A stretch of DNA of 64,000 nucleotides. It comes from Acuticoccus sp. MNP-M23. GTDB lineage: Bacteria; Pseudomonadota; Alphaproteobacteria; Rhizobiales; Amorphaceae. The DNA lies in NCBI RefSeq assembly GCF_031195445.1, contig NZ_CP133480.1, positions 4,394,501 through 4,458,500 of the forward strand, written 5' to 3'. Made by a program: the position numbers and the translations under genes. Numbering within the stretch: the first letter of the stretch is position 1; each line of letters opens with the position of its first letter. Of the stretch, positions 18,921-27,915 are shown piece by piece. Below the pieces are notes generated by a model. The model made no database searches, was not told the origin of the DNA, and saw only the letters and a list, made by a program, of their open reading frames with translations.

Positions 18921-19928
18921 CTATTTTCCGGCAGCTTCGACGGCGGCAAGTGCCTCGTCGATCAGCTCCGGTGTTTGCATTTCGGTGCGCAGCCATTCGA
19001 TGGCGGCCGGCTGCATCACATCGCGAAACGCCGCCTTTTCATCGTCCGTCAGCGTGATGACGTTGACGCCCTTGTCCGCCACGAAGGCAATGGCGTCCGC
19101 CTCCAGCGCGCGGGAGGTCTCGCGGTTGAACGCGATGGCCTTTTCGGCGGCGGCGTCGATCACGGCGCGCTGCGGGTCGGTCAGCCCCTCGTAAAAGGCA
19201 TTGTTGATGCCAAGCGGACCGAACGCATAGACATGGCCGGTCAGCGCCAGGGTGTCCTGCACCTCGAACAGGTTGACCAGCTTGAAGACGGCGACCGAGT
19301 TGTCCTGCCCGTCCACCACCCTGGTCTGGAGTGCGGTGTAGAGTTCGCCGAACGAGATGGGCGCCGCAGATGCCCCCATCGCCTCCACCGGAATGGTGGC
19401 GAGCGGACCCAGAACGCGGATCTTGAGCCCGTCCATGTCGGCCGGAGAATGGATCTCGCGGTTGGCGCTGAAGTGCTTGAAGCCGCCAGACTCCCACCAG
19501 CCGAGCGCGCGAATGCCGGTCTTGTCGAGAAGGCTTTGCGCCAGCTTGTCACCGAGGGGGCCGTCCAGCACCTCCCACGCCACCTCTTCCGACGGGAAGA
19601 GATAGGGCGTGTTGAAGACCATCACGTCACTGAACACAGTGGCAAGATTGCCGTCCGCCGTGTCGGACATCTGGATCAGGCCGCGCCGCATCTGGGCCAG
19701 CCGGTCATTGGGGGAGCCGAGCGCGCCGCCATAGACAAGGTTGACGGTCAGATCGGAGTTTGCCTCCACCTCGTCGCGGAAGGTCTCGTACATGCCGTTG
19801 GCAAAATCGAGCCCGGCCATGTTTTCGGGCAGCGAGAGGCCGACGGTGATCTCCTGCGCCATCGCGCCCACAGGCATCGCCATGGAGGCCAGCAGCACCC
19901 CAAGCGCAAATTTCGACTTCAGACCCAT
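18921..19928 (-). CDS. TRAP transporter substrate-binding protein (DctP family), first system
   Basis: A 335-residue periplasmic binding protein with a signal peptide of about 24 residues (PVGAMAQ). The conserved DctP arginine region appears as DGLKIRVLG near 155-163, and Asn/Asp of VVDGQDNSV near 204 matches the family helix. The ATG at 19928 has a GAGGAG site upstream; the in-frame ATG 24 bases earlier does not. It is first in a five-gene unit with two permease genes, a PLP enzyme and a SRPBCC protein. Confidence 0.9.
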   Translation of the reverse strand: MGLKSKFALGVLLASMAMPVGAMAQEITVGLSLPENMAGLDFANGMYETFRDEVEANSDLTVNLVYGGALGSPNDRLAQMRRGLIQMSDTADGNLATVFSDVMVFNTPYLFPSEEVAWEVLDGPLGDKLAQSLLDKTGIRALGWWESGGFKHFSANREIHSPADMDGLKIRVLGPLATIPVEAMGASAAPISFGELYTALQTRVVDGQDNSVAVFKLVNLFEVQDTLALTGHVYAFGPLGINNAFYEGLTDPQRAVIDAAAEKAIAFNRETSRALEADAIAFVADKGVNVITLTDDEKAAFRDVMQPAAIEWLRTEMQTPELIDEALAAVEAAGK

Positions 19929-19979
19929 GGCTTCAACTCCTCGTCCTTGCACCTGCGGCGGCGTTCCTCGGAAACATAT

Positions 19980-20010
19980 ATCCTATTTAAGCGTGGATGG
20001 CTGCTCTCAA
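19980..20010 (-). promoter_or_regulatory. Possible promoter of the first TRAP operon
   Basis: On the minus strand TTGAGA (20010-20005) and TAGGAT (19985-19980) are 19 bases apart, inside a short AT-rich patch (TTAAATAGGATATATG) that stands out in GC-rich DNA. The long spacer makes the assignment tentative; the patch could also be an operator. Confidence 0.3.
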
Positions 20011-20109
20011 AACACGCCACTCCCAATCTTCCGCCCGATAGGTCCCTGCCGGTCGCCCTCAAATGGCTCGTTGCTCGCCGGCACGCACCAGAGCGTTTTT
20101 TGCACCGCG

Positions 20110-21528
20110 TTAAAGAAGCGGCGCCAGAAGACGGGTTGCCGGGGCGATCGCCCGCGTGATGGGGTGAAAGCCTGCGTAGGGGCTGTCCATGTGCGGCCGG
20201 CAGCGGGCAAAGTCGCGCTCCAGCATCGCGGCCACCTTCGCGGTGAACGCCTTGTCCATCACCACCACGGTGTTTTCGAAGTTGAGGTGGAGGGATCGGT
20301 TGTCGAAATTGACGGTGCCGATGGCGGCCACCTCGTCGTCAACCAGCATCACCTTATGGTGCATGAAGCCTTCCATGTAGCGGTAGAGCTTCACGTCGGC
20401 GCGCATCACCTCGTCGGCGTAGGTGAAGCCCGCGAGCCAGACAATGGTGTGGTCCGGCCGGTCGGGAATCATCACACGCACGTCCACGCCGCGCAGCGCC
20501 GCCACCTTCAGCATGCTGAGAACATCGAGGTCCGGCACGAAATAGGGCGTGGTGAGCCATAGCCGTTTGCGCGCCGAGCCGATGAGATGCATCAGCGAAA
20601 GCGAGCATGCCGGCAGCGTGTCCGCAGGCCCGGTCGGCAGCAGCAGAACCGGTGTGTTGGCGAACGACGGCGATACTTTCACCGGTGGATGCTCAAGGGC
20701 CGCGGGGTCACCGCCAGCCCACTGCCAGTCCACCACAAAGCTTGCCTGCGCCACGCGGGCGGCGGGGCCGGTGATCTCGATGGCGGTGTCGCGCCAGGCG
20801 CCGAACTTGGGGTCGAGGCCCAGATATTCGTCGCCGACATTGGGTCCGCCGATAATGGCCACCTTCCCGTCCACGGCGACGAGCTTGCGGTGGTTGCGGT
20901 AGTTCAGGCGCATGACCTTGGGCAGACGGCGCCTGAGATGGAATTCGTGCGCATCCACTCCCGCCTTGCGCAAGCCCTCCCAGTACGCTTCCGGGACGTT
21001 GCGCGCGCCGATCCCGTCATACAATAGCAGAACCTTCACGCCCTCGCGGGAACGGCGGCACAAGGCTTCGTGCAGGCGCCGGCCGAGCCCGTCGTCGCGG
21101 TAGATGTAGAACTGCACCACAATCTCGTGCTCGGCGGCCTCAATGGCCTTGAACACCGCGTCGAATACCTCGCCGCCGTCGATCAGAAGGCGCGGCGGAC
21201 CGGAATAGATCGCAGGTGCCGGCGAAAGTCGTTCCAGAAGGCGCCACTTCTCCTCGATAGGCGCAATCGCCTCCGGCGGCATCCTGAGCGTCAGCAGCGA
21301 CGCGTAGGCATCGGCGCGGAAATCGGCCTGGTCCACCTCCAGCTCCCCCGGCCGCGGCGGCCCGATGAAGAGGTAGAGCGGCAACGCGAAATAAGGAATC
21401 GCAATCAGCGAGATGCCCCATGCCACAGCACCCTGCGCGGTGTGCGCATGCTGCGCGGCGCGGAAGGCCGCCACCACGCCGACGACGTGGATGGCGATCA
21501 CGATCATGACCCAGACAAGCGCTGTCAT
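20110..21528 (-). CDS. cls: Cardiolipin synthase (phospholipase D superfamily)
   Basis: Makes cardiolipin by phosphatidyl transfer at the inner membrane. The 472 residues begin with two N-terminal membrane helices and contain two PLD HKD motifs: HRKLVAVDGKVAIIGG near 212 and HHKVMLVDDEVAAIGT near 395, each with the H-x-K-x4-D core. The ATG at 21528 overlaps the stop of the upstream endonuclease-family gene (ATGA), so the two are translated together. Other phospholipase D-family activities cannot be excluded. Confidence 0.88.
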   Translation of the reverse strand: MTALVWVMIVIAIHVVGVVAAFRAAQHAHTAQGAVAWGISLIAIPYFALPLYLFIGPPRPGELEVDQADFRADAYASLLTLRMPPEAIAPIEEKWRLLERLSPAPAIYSGPPRLLIDGGEVFDAVFKAIEAAEHEIVVQFYIYRDDGLGRRLHEALCRRSREGVKVLLLYDGIGARNVPEAYWEGLRKAGVDAHEFHLRRRLPKVMRLNYRNHRKLVAVDGKVAIIGGPNVGDEYLGLDPKFGAWRDTAIEITGPAARVAQASFVVDWQWAGGDPAALEHPPVKVSPSFANTPVLLLPTGPADTLPACSLSLMHLIGSARKRLWLTTPYFVPDLDVLSMLKVAALRGVDVRVMIPDRPDHTIVWLAGFTYADEVMRADVKLYRYMEGFMHHKVMLVDDEVAAIGTVNFDNRSLHLNFENTVVVMDKAFTAKVAAMLERDFARCRPHMDSPYAGFHPITRAIAPATRLLAPLL

Positions 21529-22232
21529 CGGCTTTCGCCTTTCACCACCTCGATATCGGCCCACAGCGGCAGATGGTCGGATGCCACAGGCGCCACGCCT
21601 TCGCGCATCACGCCTTGCGCCCTCAGTGCGATGTCGTGGCTGAGCGCGATGCGGTCAAGCGCGGCAACGGGGCGGCTGGCGTGAAAGGTCGGCGCCGGCG
21701 GCACCAGCGCGTAGGCGCCGGCCAGCACCGCAATGGAGCCGCCGGTCTGATGCCAGGTGTTGAGGTCGCCCATGATGACGGTGGGGCGCGCCGCCATTGC
21801 GCCAACCTCTTCCACGATCTGATGGGCCTGGCGCACCCGCATCCCGCGAGTCAGCCCCAGATGCGCCCCCACCACGCGGATGGGGCCGCTGGCGGTGGCA
21901 AGGTCGACGATCACGGCGCCGCGCGGTTCCAGCGCCGGGAGTTTTACCCGGTGGATCGCCTCGGCCTCCATGTCGTTGCGCACCAGCACCGCGTTGCCGT
22001 GCCAGCCGATGCCGCCATCGTGGGGCGCCAGCGGGACAGCGTACCAGCCCGAATCGCGCAGGCTGGAGTGGGACAGCGTCGCAATCCGCCGGCCGAACCG
22101 CCGGTCCGCCTCCTGCAGCACCACAATGTCGGCATCCAGCATATTGATGACCGCAAGCACCCGGTCCGGGTCGCGCCGCCAGTCGAGGCCCACGCACTTG
22201 CGCACGTTGTACGTCGCCACCCTCAGCCGCAT
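21525..22232 (-). CDS. Endonuclease/exonuclease/phosphatase family protein
   Basis: A 235-residue metal-dependent hydrolase of the EEP superfamily. It opens with RVATYNVRKCVG (metal-binding Asn), has VVLQEADRRFG (metal Glu), the central MGDLNTWH (catalytic Asp and Asn) and the terminal ASDHLPLWADIE (catalytic Asp-His). I chose the ATG at 22232 because the fold begins immediately after it. It overlaps the cardiolipin synthase gene, and such pairs are common in alphaproteobacteria. The substrate may be DNA or a phosphodiester lipid. Confidence 0.85.
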   Translation of the reverse strand: MRLRVATYNVRKCVGLDWRRDPDRVLAVINMLDADIVVLQEADRRFGRRIATLSHSSLRDSGWYAVPLAPHDGGIGWHGNAVLVRNDMEAEAIHRVKLPALEPRGAVIVDLATASGPIRVVGAHLGLTRGMRVRQAHQIVEEVGAMAARPTVIMGDLNTWHQTGGSIAVLAGAYALVPPAPTFHASRPVAALDRIALSHDIALRAQGVMREGVAPVASDHLPLWADIEVVKGESR

Positions 22233-22389
22233 CGCTCCGCCCTCTCGCCAGCTCGCCGTCGCTCCCAATTGGGCGGACGCGGGGGCCAAGACAAGCGGTT
22301 TCACCGCCGACGGGAATTGCATCTGCGGCGCGTTGACACTCTTCCGCTACGCGCAATAGCCTGAATGCTCCGCAGGGAGGCGGGCAGAA

Positions 22390-24105
22390 TTGACCAAAAG
22401 AACGACGCGGCCGCTCAGGTCGCGCATCACGACGGACGGCATGGACCGGACGCCGCACCGCGCCTTCATGCGTGCCATGGGCCTCGACGACGACGCGATC
22501 GCCAAGCCGATGGTCGGCGTCGTCTCGATGCGCGGCGAGACCACCCCGTGCAACATGACCCATCCGGCACAGGTGGAATACGCCAAAACCGGCATCGAAG
22601 CCGCAGGCGGCACCGCGCGCGAGTTCGCCACCATCTCCGTCTCCGACGGCATCGGCATGAACCACGAGGGGATGAAGTTCTCGCTGGTGAGCCGCGAGCT
22701 GATTGCCGATTCGATCGAGGCCGTCGTCCATGGCCACGCCTATGACGGGCTGATCGGCTTCGGTGGCTGCGACAAGACCCTGCCGGGTGTGATGATGGGC
22801 ATGGTCCGCTGCAACGTGCCATCGGTGTTCATCTATGGCGGGGCGGCCCTGCCCGGCCGGTTCGGCGAGCGCGACCTTTCGGTGCTCGACGTTTACGAGG
22901 CGGTCGGCGAGGTGCAGCGCGGCGCGCTCGACGAGGAAACGCTGGCGCTGATGGAGCGCGCCTGCAAGCCCACCATCGGCGCCTGCGCCGGCCAGTTTAC
23001 CGCCAACACCATGGCGATGGTGGCCGAAGCCATGGGCCTCACCGTCCCCAACACCGCGATGATCCCCGGCGTTCATTCGGAGCGCCGCGGTGTCGGCATC
23101 CGCGCTGGTGCCATCGTGCTCGACGCCATCCGGGGTGGCGGCCCCCTGCCCCGCGATCTCGTCACCCTCGCCTCGCTGAAGAATGCTGCGGCCATTGTCG
23201 CGGCCACCGGCGGCTCCACCAACGCGGCGCTGCATATTCCGGCGATTGCGCACGAGGCGGGGATCCGCTTCACCGTCGACGACGTGGCCGCGGTGTTCAA
23301 TGCCACGCCGCTCATCGGCAACCTGCGCCCCGGCGGCAAGTACCACGCGCTGGACGTCTACCGCATCGGCGGCTCCTCCGTCGTGCTGCGCGCCCTCGTC
23401 GAGGCCGGTCATATCGACGGCGGCGTCCTCACCGTCACCGGCCGCACGCTGGGCGATGAAGTCGCCAGCGCCGCCGCACCCGACGGCGAGGTGGTCCGCC
23501 CGCTTTCAGCGGCCATCAGCAACACCGGCGGCCTTGCCGTGCTCAAGGGCAACCTTTGCCCCGATGGTGCGCTCCTCAAGGTGGCAGGGCTCAAATCCAA
23601 GCAGTTCACCGGCCGTGCGCGGGTGTTCGAGAGCGAGGACATGGCGGTCAAGGCGGTCAACGGGCGCGCCTACGCCGAGGGCGACGTGATTATCGTGCGC
23701 AACGAGGGCCCCAAGGGCGGCCCCGGCATGCGCGAGATGCTGGGCCTCACCGCGGTGATCTACGGCCAGGGCATGGGCGAGAAGGTGGCGCTCATCACCG
23801 ACGGCCGCTTTTCGGGCGCAACGCGCGGCATGTGCATCGGCCATGCCTCGCCGGAGGCCGCCGTCGGTGGTCCGCTGGCGTTGGTGGAGGACGGCGACGA
23901 GATTGCAATCGACGGCGCCGCCGGAACGATAACCCTCAACGTCGGCGATGCTACGCTGACGGACAGGCGCGAACGCTGGACACCGCCGCCGCCCAACCAC
24001 CGCGCGGGGCTCCTCTCCAAATATGCCGCCACGGTCGGCCCGTCCCACGAGGGTGCCGTGACCCACGCCGGCGGCGCCGTATGGCCGGAAAGTGACCGCC
24101 TGTGA
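22390..24105 (+). CDS. ilvD: Dihydroxy-acid dehydratase-family enzyme (IlvD/Edd)
   Basis: A 571-residue Fe-S dehydratase of the IlvD/Edd family. The three cluster cysteines are present: C54 (TTPCN), C127 (GGCDKTLPG) and C199 (IGACAGQFTANTM), as in biosynthetic IlvD. It may therefore dehydrate dihydroxy-acids for branched-chain amino acid synthesis. Its operon holds a TRAP importer, a beta-hydroxyacid dehydrogenase, an epimerase and a kinase, which makes a sugar-acid dehydratase role possible. The start is TTG, nine bases after a strong AGGGAGG site. A TTGACA lies at 22333-22338. Confidence 0.85.
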   Translation: MTKRTTRPLRSRITTDGMDRTPHRAFMRAMGLDDDAIAKPMVGVVSMRGETTPCNMTHPAQVEYAKTGIEAAGGTAREFATISVSDGIGMNHEGMKFSLVSRELIADSIEAVVHGHAYDGLIGFGGCDKTLPGVMMGMVRCNVPSVFIYGGAALPGRFGERDLSVLDVYEAVGEVQRGALDEETLALMERACKPTIGACAGQFTANTMAMVAEAMGLTVPNTAMIPGVHSERRGVGIRAGAIVLDAIRGGGPLPRDLVTLASLKNAAAIVAATGGSTNAALHIPAIAHEAGIRFTVDDVAAVFNATPLIGNLRPGGKYHALDVYRIGGSSVVLRALVEAGHIDGGVLTVTGRTLGDEVASAAAPDGEVVRPLSAAISNTGGLAVLKGNLCPDGALLKVAGLKSKQFTGRARVFESEDMAVKAVNGRAYAEGDVIIVRNEGPKGGPGMREMLGLTAVIYGQGMGEKVALITDGRFSGATRGMCIGHASPEAAVGGPLALVEDGDEIAIDGAAGTITLNVGDATLTDRRERWTPPPPNHRAGLLSKYAATVGPSHEGAVTHAGGAVWPESDRL

Positions 24106-24980
24106 GTGCACCGCTCGGCTATATCGGCATCGGCCTGATGGGCCTGCCGATGACGCGGCGCCTCCTTGCCGCAGGGCGCACCGTGACGGTCTGGAACCGC
24201 ACCACGGAGAAGACCGCCCCAGCGCTCGCCGATGGCGCCATCCTCGGCGATGGGCCTGCGGGCGTGGCGCGCGCCGCCGATATCGTGTGCCTCTGCCTCA
24301 CCGACACCAGGGCCGTGGAAGCTGCCGTATTCGGCCCAGGCGGCGTGGCGGAAGGCGGTGCAGCCGGCAAGATCCTGGTCGATTTCTCGTCGATTGCACC
24401 GGATGACACCGTGCGCTTTCGCCAGCGGCTTCTGGACGAATGCGGCATGGAATGGGTCGACGCGCCGGTATCCGGCGGCGTTCCCGGCGCCGAACAGGGC
24501 ACCCTTGCCATCATGGCCGGCGGTGAGGCGTCCGCGGTGGAGGCGGTCCGCGAAACGGTGATGCTGATGGCCGCACGCTTCACGCACATGGGGCCGTCCG
24601 GCGCAGGGCAGACGGCCAAATTGTGCAACCAGGTGATCGTCGGCTGCACCATGGCCGTGCTGGCCGAGGCCACCCGCCTTGCCGAAGATGCCGGCGTCGA
24701 TGCCGCCAGGCTGCCCGAAGCGCTGGCAGGCGGGTTTGCCGATTCAATCCCGCTCCAGCTCTTCGTGCCGCGCATGGTGGCCGGTCAGCACGAGCCCCCG
24801 CTCGGCCACGGCCACACCATGCTGAAAGACCTCGACAATGTGCGTACCCTTGCAAGGGAAACCGGCACGCCGCTGCCGATGACATCCCTTGCCGCCGAAA
24901 CCTTCCGCCTGCTGCTGGCGCGCGGCGGAAACGACGCCCTCGAGATTTACAAGCTATCGGCCCGCAAGCGCCTCGATTAA
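24102..24980 (+). CDS. NAD(P)-dependent beta-hydroxyacid dehydrogenase
   Basis: A 292-residue member of the 3-hydroxyisobutyrate/tartronate semialdehyde reductase family. The Rossmann motif GIGLMGLPM is at about 7-15, the substrate motif DAPVSGGVPGAEQGTLA near 119-135, and the catalytic lysine in GQTAKLCNQ near 168. The GTG start overlaps the dehydratase stop by four bases. It probably oxidises or reduces a short 3-hydroxy-acid in the pathway of this operon; the exact substrate is not readable. Confidence 0.88.
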   Translation: MSAPLGYIGIGLMGLPMTRRLLAAGRTVTVWNRTTEKTAPALADGAILGDGPAGVARAADIVCLCLTDTRAVEAAVFGPGGVAEGGAAGKILVDFSSIAPDDTVRFRQRLLDECGMEWVDAPVSGGVPGAEQGTLAIMAGGEASAVEAVRETVMLMAARFTHMGPSGAGQTAKLCNQVIVGCTMAVLAEATRLAEDAGVDAARLPEALAGGFADSIPLQLFVPRMVAGQHEPPLGHGHTMLKDLDNVRTLARETGTPLPMTSLAAETFRLLLARGGNDALEIYKLSARKRLD

Positions 24981-25010
24981 TAACAAACCAAAGCAATGAG
25001 AGGAAACACC

Positions 25011-26057
25011 ATGGCGATTCGCACTTTGCTGGTCGGCGCGACCGCGCTCTCGGCCATCGCGGCGTCGGCTCTGCCGGCCTCGGCCGAGACCGTCATTCGC
25101 GTCGGCAACTGGCTGCCAATGCACCACCTCATCGTCACCGGCATTCTTGAGCCGTGGGCCGAAGCCATCGCGCTGGAGACGGACGGCGAGCTGAAGATGG
25201 AAATCATGACAAGCGCGCTCGGGCCTCCGCCTGCGTACTTCGACATGGTGATCGACGGCACGGTGGATGCAGGTTGGGGCGTTTCGGGCCACAACCCCGG
25301 TCGTTTCACCATGACGCAAGTGATGGACCTCCCCTTCTCCTCGCCGGACCCGTGGGCCGGTTCCGCCGCCGCCTGGTCGGCCTATGAGCGCTACGGCGAA
25401 CAATATGGCGAGCACGAGGGCGCCCACGTTGTCGGCCTCTTCGTCCACTCGATCCCGTATCTTCACACCCGCGGCGAGCCGATCACCACGCTCAACGGCC
25501 TCGAGGGCATGAAGGTCCGCGTCGGCGGCAACGTCACCGGCCGGATCATCTCCGCGCTTGGCGGCACCCCCGTGCAGCTTCCCCCCACCGAGGCGCAGAC
25601 CGCGATGAGCCGCGGCGTGGCCGATGCCATCACCTTCCCGCTGGAATCCATCGACTTCTTCTCGATCACCCCGGCCATCAAGGGCTCGGTCGAAATCCCC
25701 GGCGGCCTCTACACCGACACCTTCTGGATCGCCATCAACCAGGGCGTCTGGGACGGGCTGACCGATGTTCAGCGCGCCGCCATCGAGAAGCATTCGGGCA
25801 TGTCCATCGCGCTCCTTTCGGGCTGGGCGTGGACCAACGGCGACACCGTCGGCAAGGCAGCGCTCGACGAGGCGGGCGTCAAGTTCGTCACCATGGATGA
25901 GGCCAGCGTCACCGAAGCCAAGGAACGCCTCACCGTTCTGACCGACGAGTGGCTGGCGGAAGCGGCAAGCCGCGACCTTCCCGGACAGGAGATTCTCGAC
26001 TACGCCCGCGGCATGGTGGAGGCTTACACCGCCGACAAGACCGTCAACCAGAAGTGA
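25011..26057 (+). CDS. TRAP transporter substrate-binding protein (DctP family), second system
   Basis: A 348-residue periplasmic binding protein. The signal peptide ends near residue 24 (ALPASAE). The family arginine region appears as GLEGMKVRVGG near 160-170. The ATG at 25011 has an AGAGGA site upstream. It leads TRAP genes embedded between a dehydrogenase gene and an epimerase gene, so its ligand is probably the substrate of those enzymes, such as a sugar acid. Confidence 0.9.
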   Translation: MAIRTLLVGATALSAIAASALPASAETVIRVGNWLPMHHLIVTGILEPWAEAIALETDGELKMEIMTSALGPPPAYFDMVIDGTVDAGWGVSGHNPGRFTMTQVMDLPFSSPDPWAGSAAAWSAYERYGEQYGEHEGAHVVGLFVHSIPYLHTRGEPITTLNGLEGMKVRVGGNVTGRIISALGGTPVQLPPTEAQTAMSRGVADAITFPLESIDFFSITPAIKGSVEIPGGLYTDTFWIAINQGVWDGLTDVQRAAIEKHSGMSIALLSGWAWTNGDTVGKAALDEAGVKFVTMDEASVTEAKERLTVLTDEWLAEAASRDLPGQEILDYARGMVEAYTADKTVNQK

Positions 26058-26061
26058 TCCC

Positions 26062-26562
26062 GTGAGCGCAGCCGACTATTCTGAAGAACTTCCATGGGCT
26101 GCGCTCCCCTTCCGGGTGCTGGCGTACGCGTCCGGCCTGCTCGCGGCGGTGATGATGGTGACCACCACCATCGACGTTGCGGGCCGGTATATCTTCAACA
26201 ACCCGCTCCATGGCGCTTTCGAGGTCACCGAAATCTCCATGGGGCTGATCGTGTTCACAGCCTTGCCGCTGGCGATCCACCACCGCGAGATGATCCTCGT
26301 CAGCGTCATTTCCGACCGTTATCCGCTGGCCGGGCAGCGCATTGTCGATGCGCTGGGCGATCTTGTGGGGGCGGGCCTCTTCGGCCTGATCTCGTGGCGC
26401 ATGTGGGCCTACGGCGAGCGGCTGTGGAATTATCGCGAGCGCACGCTTGAGCTGCGTGTGCCCAAGGGCCTCATCGTCCAGTCCATGAGCGTTCTGGCCG
26501 CCTTTGCCGCGCTCGCCTGCATCCTCGGCTTTGCTTCCGTTCTCATCCGCCGGCGCCGCTAA
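26062..26562 (+). CDS. TRAP transporter small permease (DctQ family), second system
   Basis: A 166-residue protein with four hydrophobic segments. The motif RYIFNNPLHGAFEVTEISMGLIVF is characteristic of DctQ (only its ends are needed: RYIF and EVTE). The GTG start is four bases after the binding-protein stop, and its stop overlaps the large-permease ATG (TAATG). Confidence 0.88.
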   Translation: MSAADYSEELPWAALPFRVLAYASGLLAAVMMVTTTIDVAGRYIFNNPLHGAFEVTEISMGLIVFTALPLAIHHREMILVSVISDRYPLAGQRIVDALGDLVGAGLFGLISWRMWAYGERLWNYRERTLELRVPKGLIVQSMSVLAAFAALACILGFASVLIRRRR

Positions 26563-27887
26563 TGGAATTCTTCTTCGAACTGCCGCTCGCATGGCGCGCG
26601 GCAACGCTCGGCTTTGGCGGGGTGCTGCTTCTTATCCTCATCGGCCTGCCCATCGCCTATGCGATGATGGCCGTGGGCGCTGCCGGCATCTGGGCCGTCA
26701 TCGGCCAGAATTCGATCCTCGGTATGCTCGGCCAGCTCCCCTACACCACCGTCGTCAGCTACGACCTGTCGGTGGTGCCGATGTTCGTGCTGATGGGCGT
26801 TCTGGTCGCCAGAGCCGGCATGTCGGAGGACCTTTACCGCCTCTGCCATGCCTTTCTCGGCCACCGGCGCGGCGGCCTTGCCATGGCAACCGTGGTTGCG
26901 TGCGGCGGCTTCTCGGCCGTGTGCGGCTCATCGCTGGCGACCGTTGCCACCATGGGCAAGGTCGCGATGCCCGAAATGCGCCGCTTCGGCTATGCCGACA
27001 GCCTGGCCTCCGCCTCGGTTGCCGCGGGCGGCACGCTCGGCATTCTCATTCCGCCGTCGGTCATCCTCGTTCTTTACGGGATTGCCACAGGGACCGACAT
27101 CGGCGCGCTGTTCATCGCTGGGATCGTGCCCGGCATCATCGCGATCCTGTTCTATATCGCCGCCGTATGGGTGGTGGTGCTGCTGAAGCCGGACGCCGGC
27201 CCCTCGGCGCCGCGCACGTCGTGGGCGGACCGCTGGCGCGGTTTTGCCTCCATCGGACCCATCGTCCTCCTCTTTCTCGTCATCATCGGCGGGATCTATC
27301 TCGGCGTCTTCACGCCCACCGAGGCCGCGGGCGTCGGCGCCTTCTTCGCCTTCCTGTTCGCACTGTGGCGGCGGGCGCTCACGCCGCGCCTCATCATGGC
27401 GGTGCTGGTGGAAACCGTCGTCACCACGGCAGCCCTTTTCACGGTGCTGATCGGCGCGCTCCTCTTTTCCAACTTCATGAACCTTGCCGGCCTGCCCGAT
27501 GCGCTGAAGACCGTCATTGCCGCAGCCAACCTCTCGCCGGTCGGCGTGATCTTCATCATCCTCGCCATCTACCTCGTGCTCGGCTGCTTCATGGAATCGC
27601 TCTCCATGATGCTCCTCACCGTGCCGATCTTCTTTCCCGTGGTGGTGGGCGAACTTGGGTACGACCCGGTCTGGTTCGGCATTTTCGTGGTGATGGTGAC
27701 GGAGCTTTCGCTCATCACGCCGCCGGTCGGCCTCAACCTGTTCGTCCTGCGCTCGGTGGTGCGGGACGTCCCCATCGGCACCATCTACCGCGGCATCATG
27801 CCATTCGTGATCGCCGATGCCGCGCGGCTCCTGCTGATCATCGCAGTTCCGTCGGTGGTGCTGATCCTGCCCGGTCTGGCACTTTAG
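26562..27887 (+). CDS. TRAP transporter large permease (DctM family), second system
   Basis: A 441-residue channel subunit with the DctM motifs VPMFVLMGVLVARAG, AAGGTLGILIPPSVILVLYG and ITPPVGLNLFVL. It is translationally coupled to the small permease by the TAATG overlap. Twenty-eight bases separate it from the epimerase gene. Confidence 0.92.
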   Translation: MEFFFELPLAWRAATLGFGGVLLLILIGLPIAYAMMAVGAAGIWAVIGQNSILGMLGQLPYTTVVSYDLSVVPMFVLMGVLVARAGMSEDLYRLCHAFLGHRRGGLAMATVVACGGFSAVCGSSLATVATMGKVAMPEMRRFGYADSLASASVAAGGTLGILIPPSVILVLYGIATGTDIGALFIAGIVPGIIAILFYIAAVWVVVLLKPDAGPSAPRTSWADRWRGFASIGPIVLLFLVIIGGIYLGVFTPTEAAGVGAFFAFLFALWRRALTPRLIMAVLVETVVTTAALFTVLIGALLFSNFMNLAGLPDALKTVIAAANLSPVGVIFIILAIYLVLGCFMESLSMMLLTVPIFFPVVVGELGYDPVWFGIFVVMVTELSLITPPVGLNLFVLRSVVRDVPIGTIYRGIMPFVIADAARLLLIIAVPSVVLILPGLAL

Positions 27888-27915
27888 ACACGACAAGACA
27901 AAACTGGAGGAAGGC

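Noticed and set aside
20005-20110. tRNA or small RNA gene in the intergenic gaps
   Set aside because: I looked for the T-loop GGTTCGAATCC pattern and paired acceptor ends in all larger gaps and found none.
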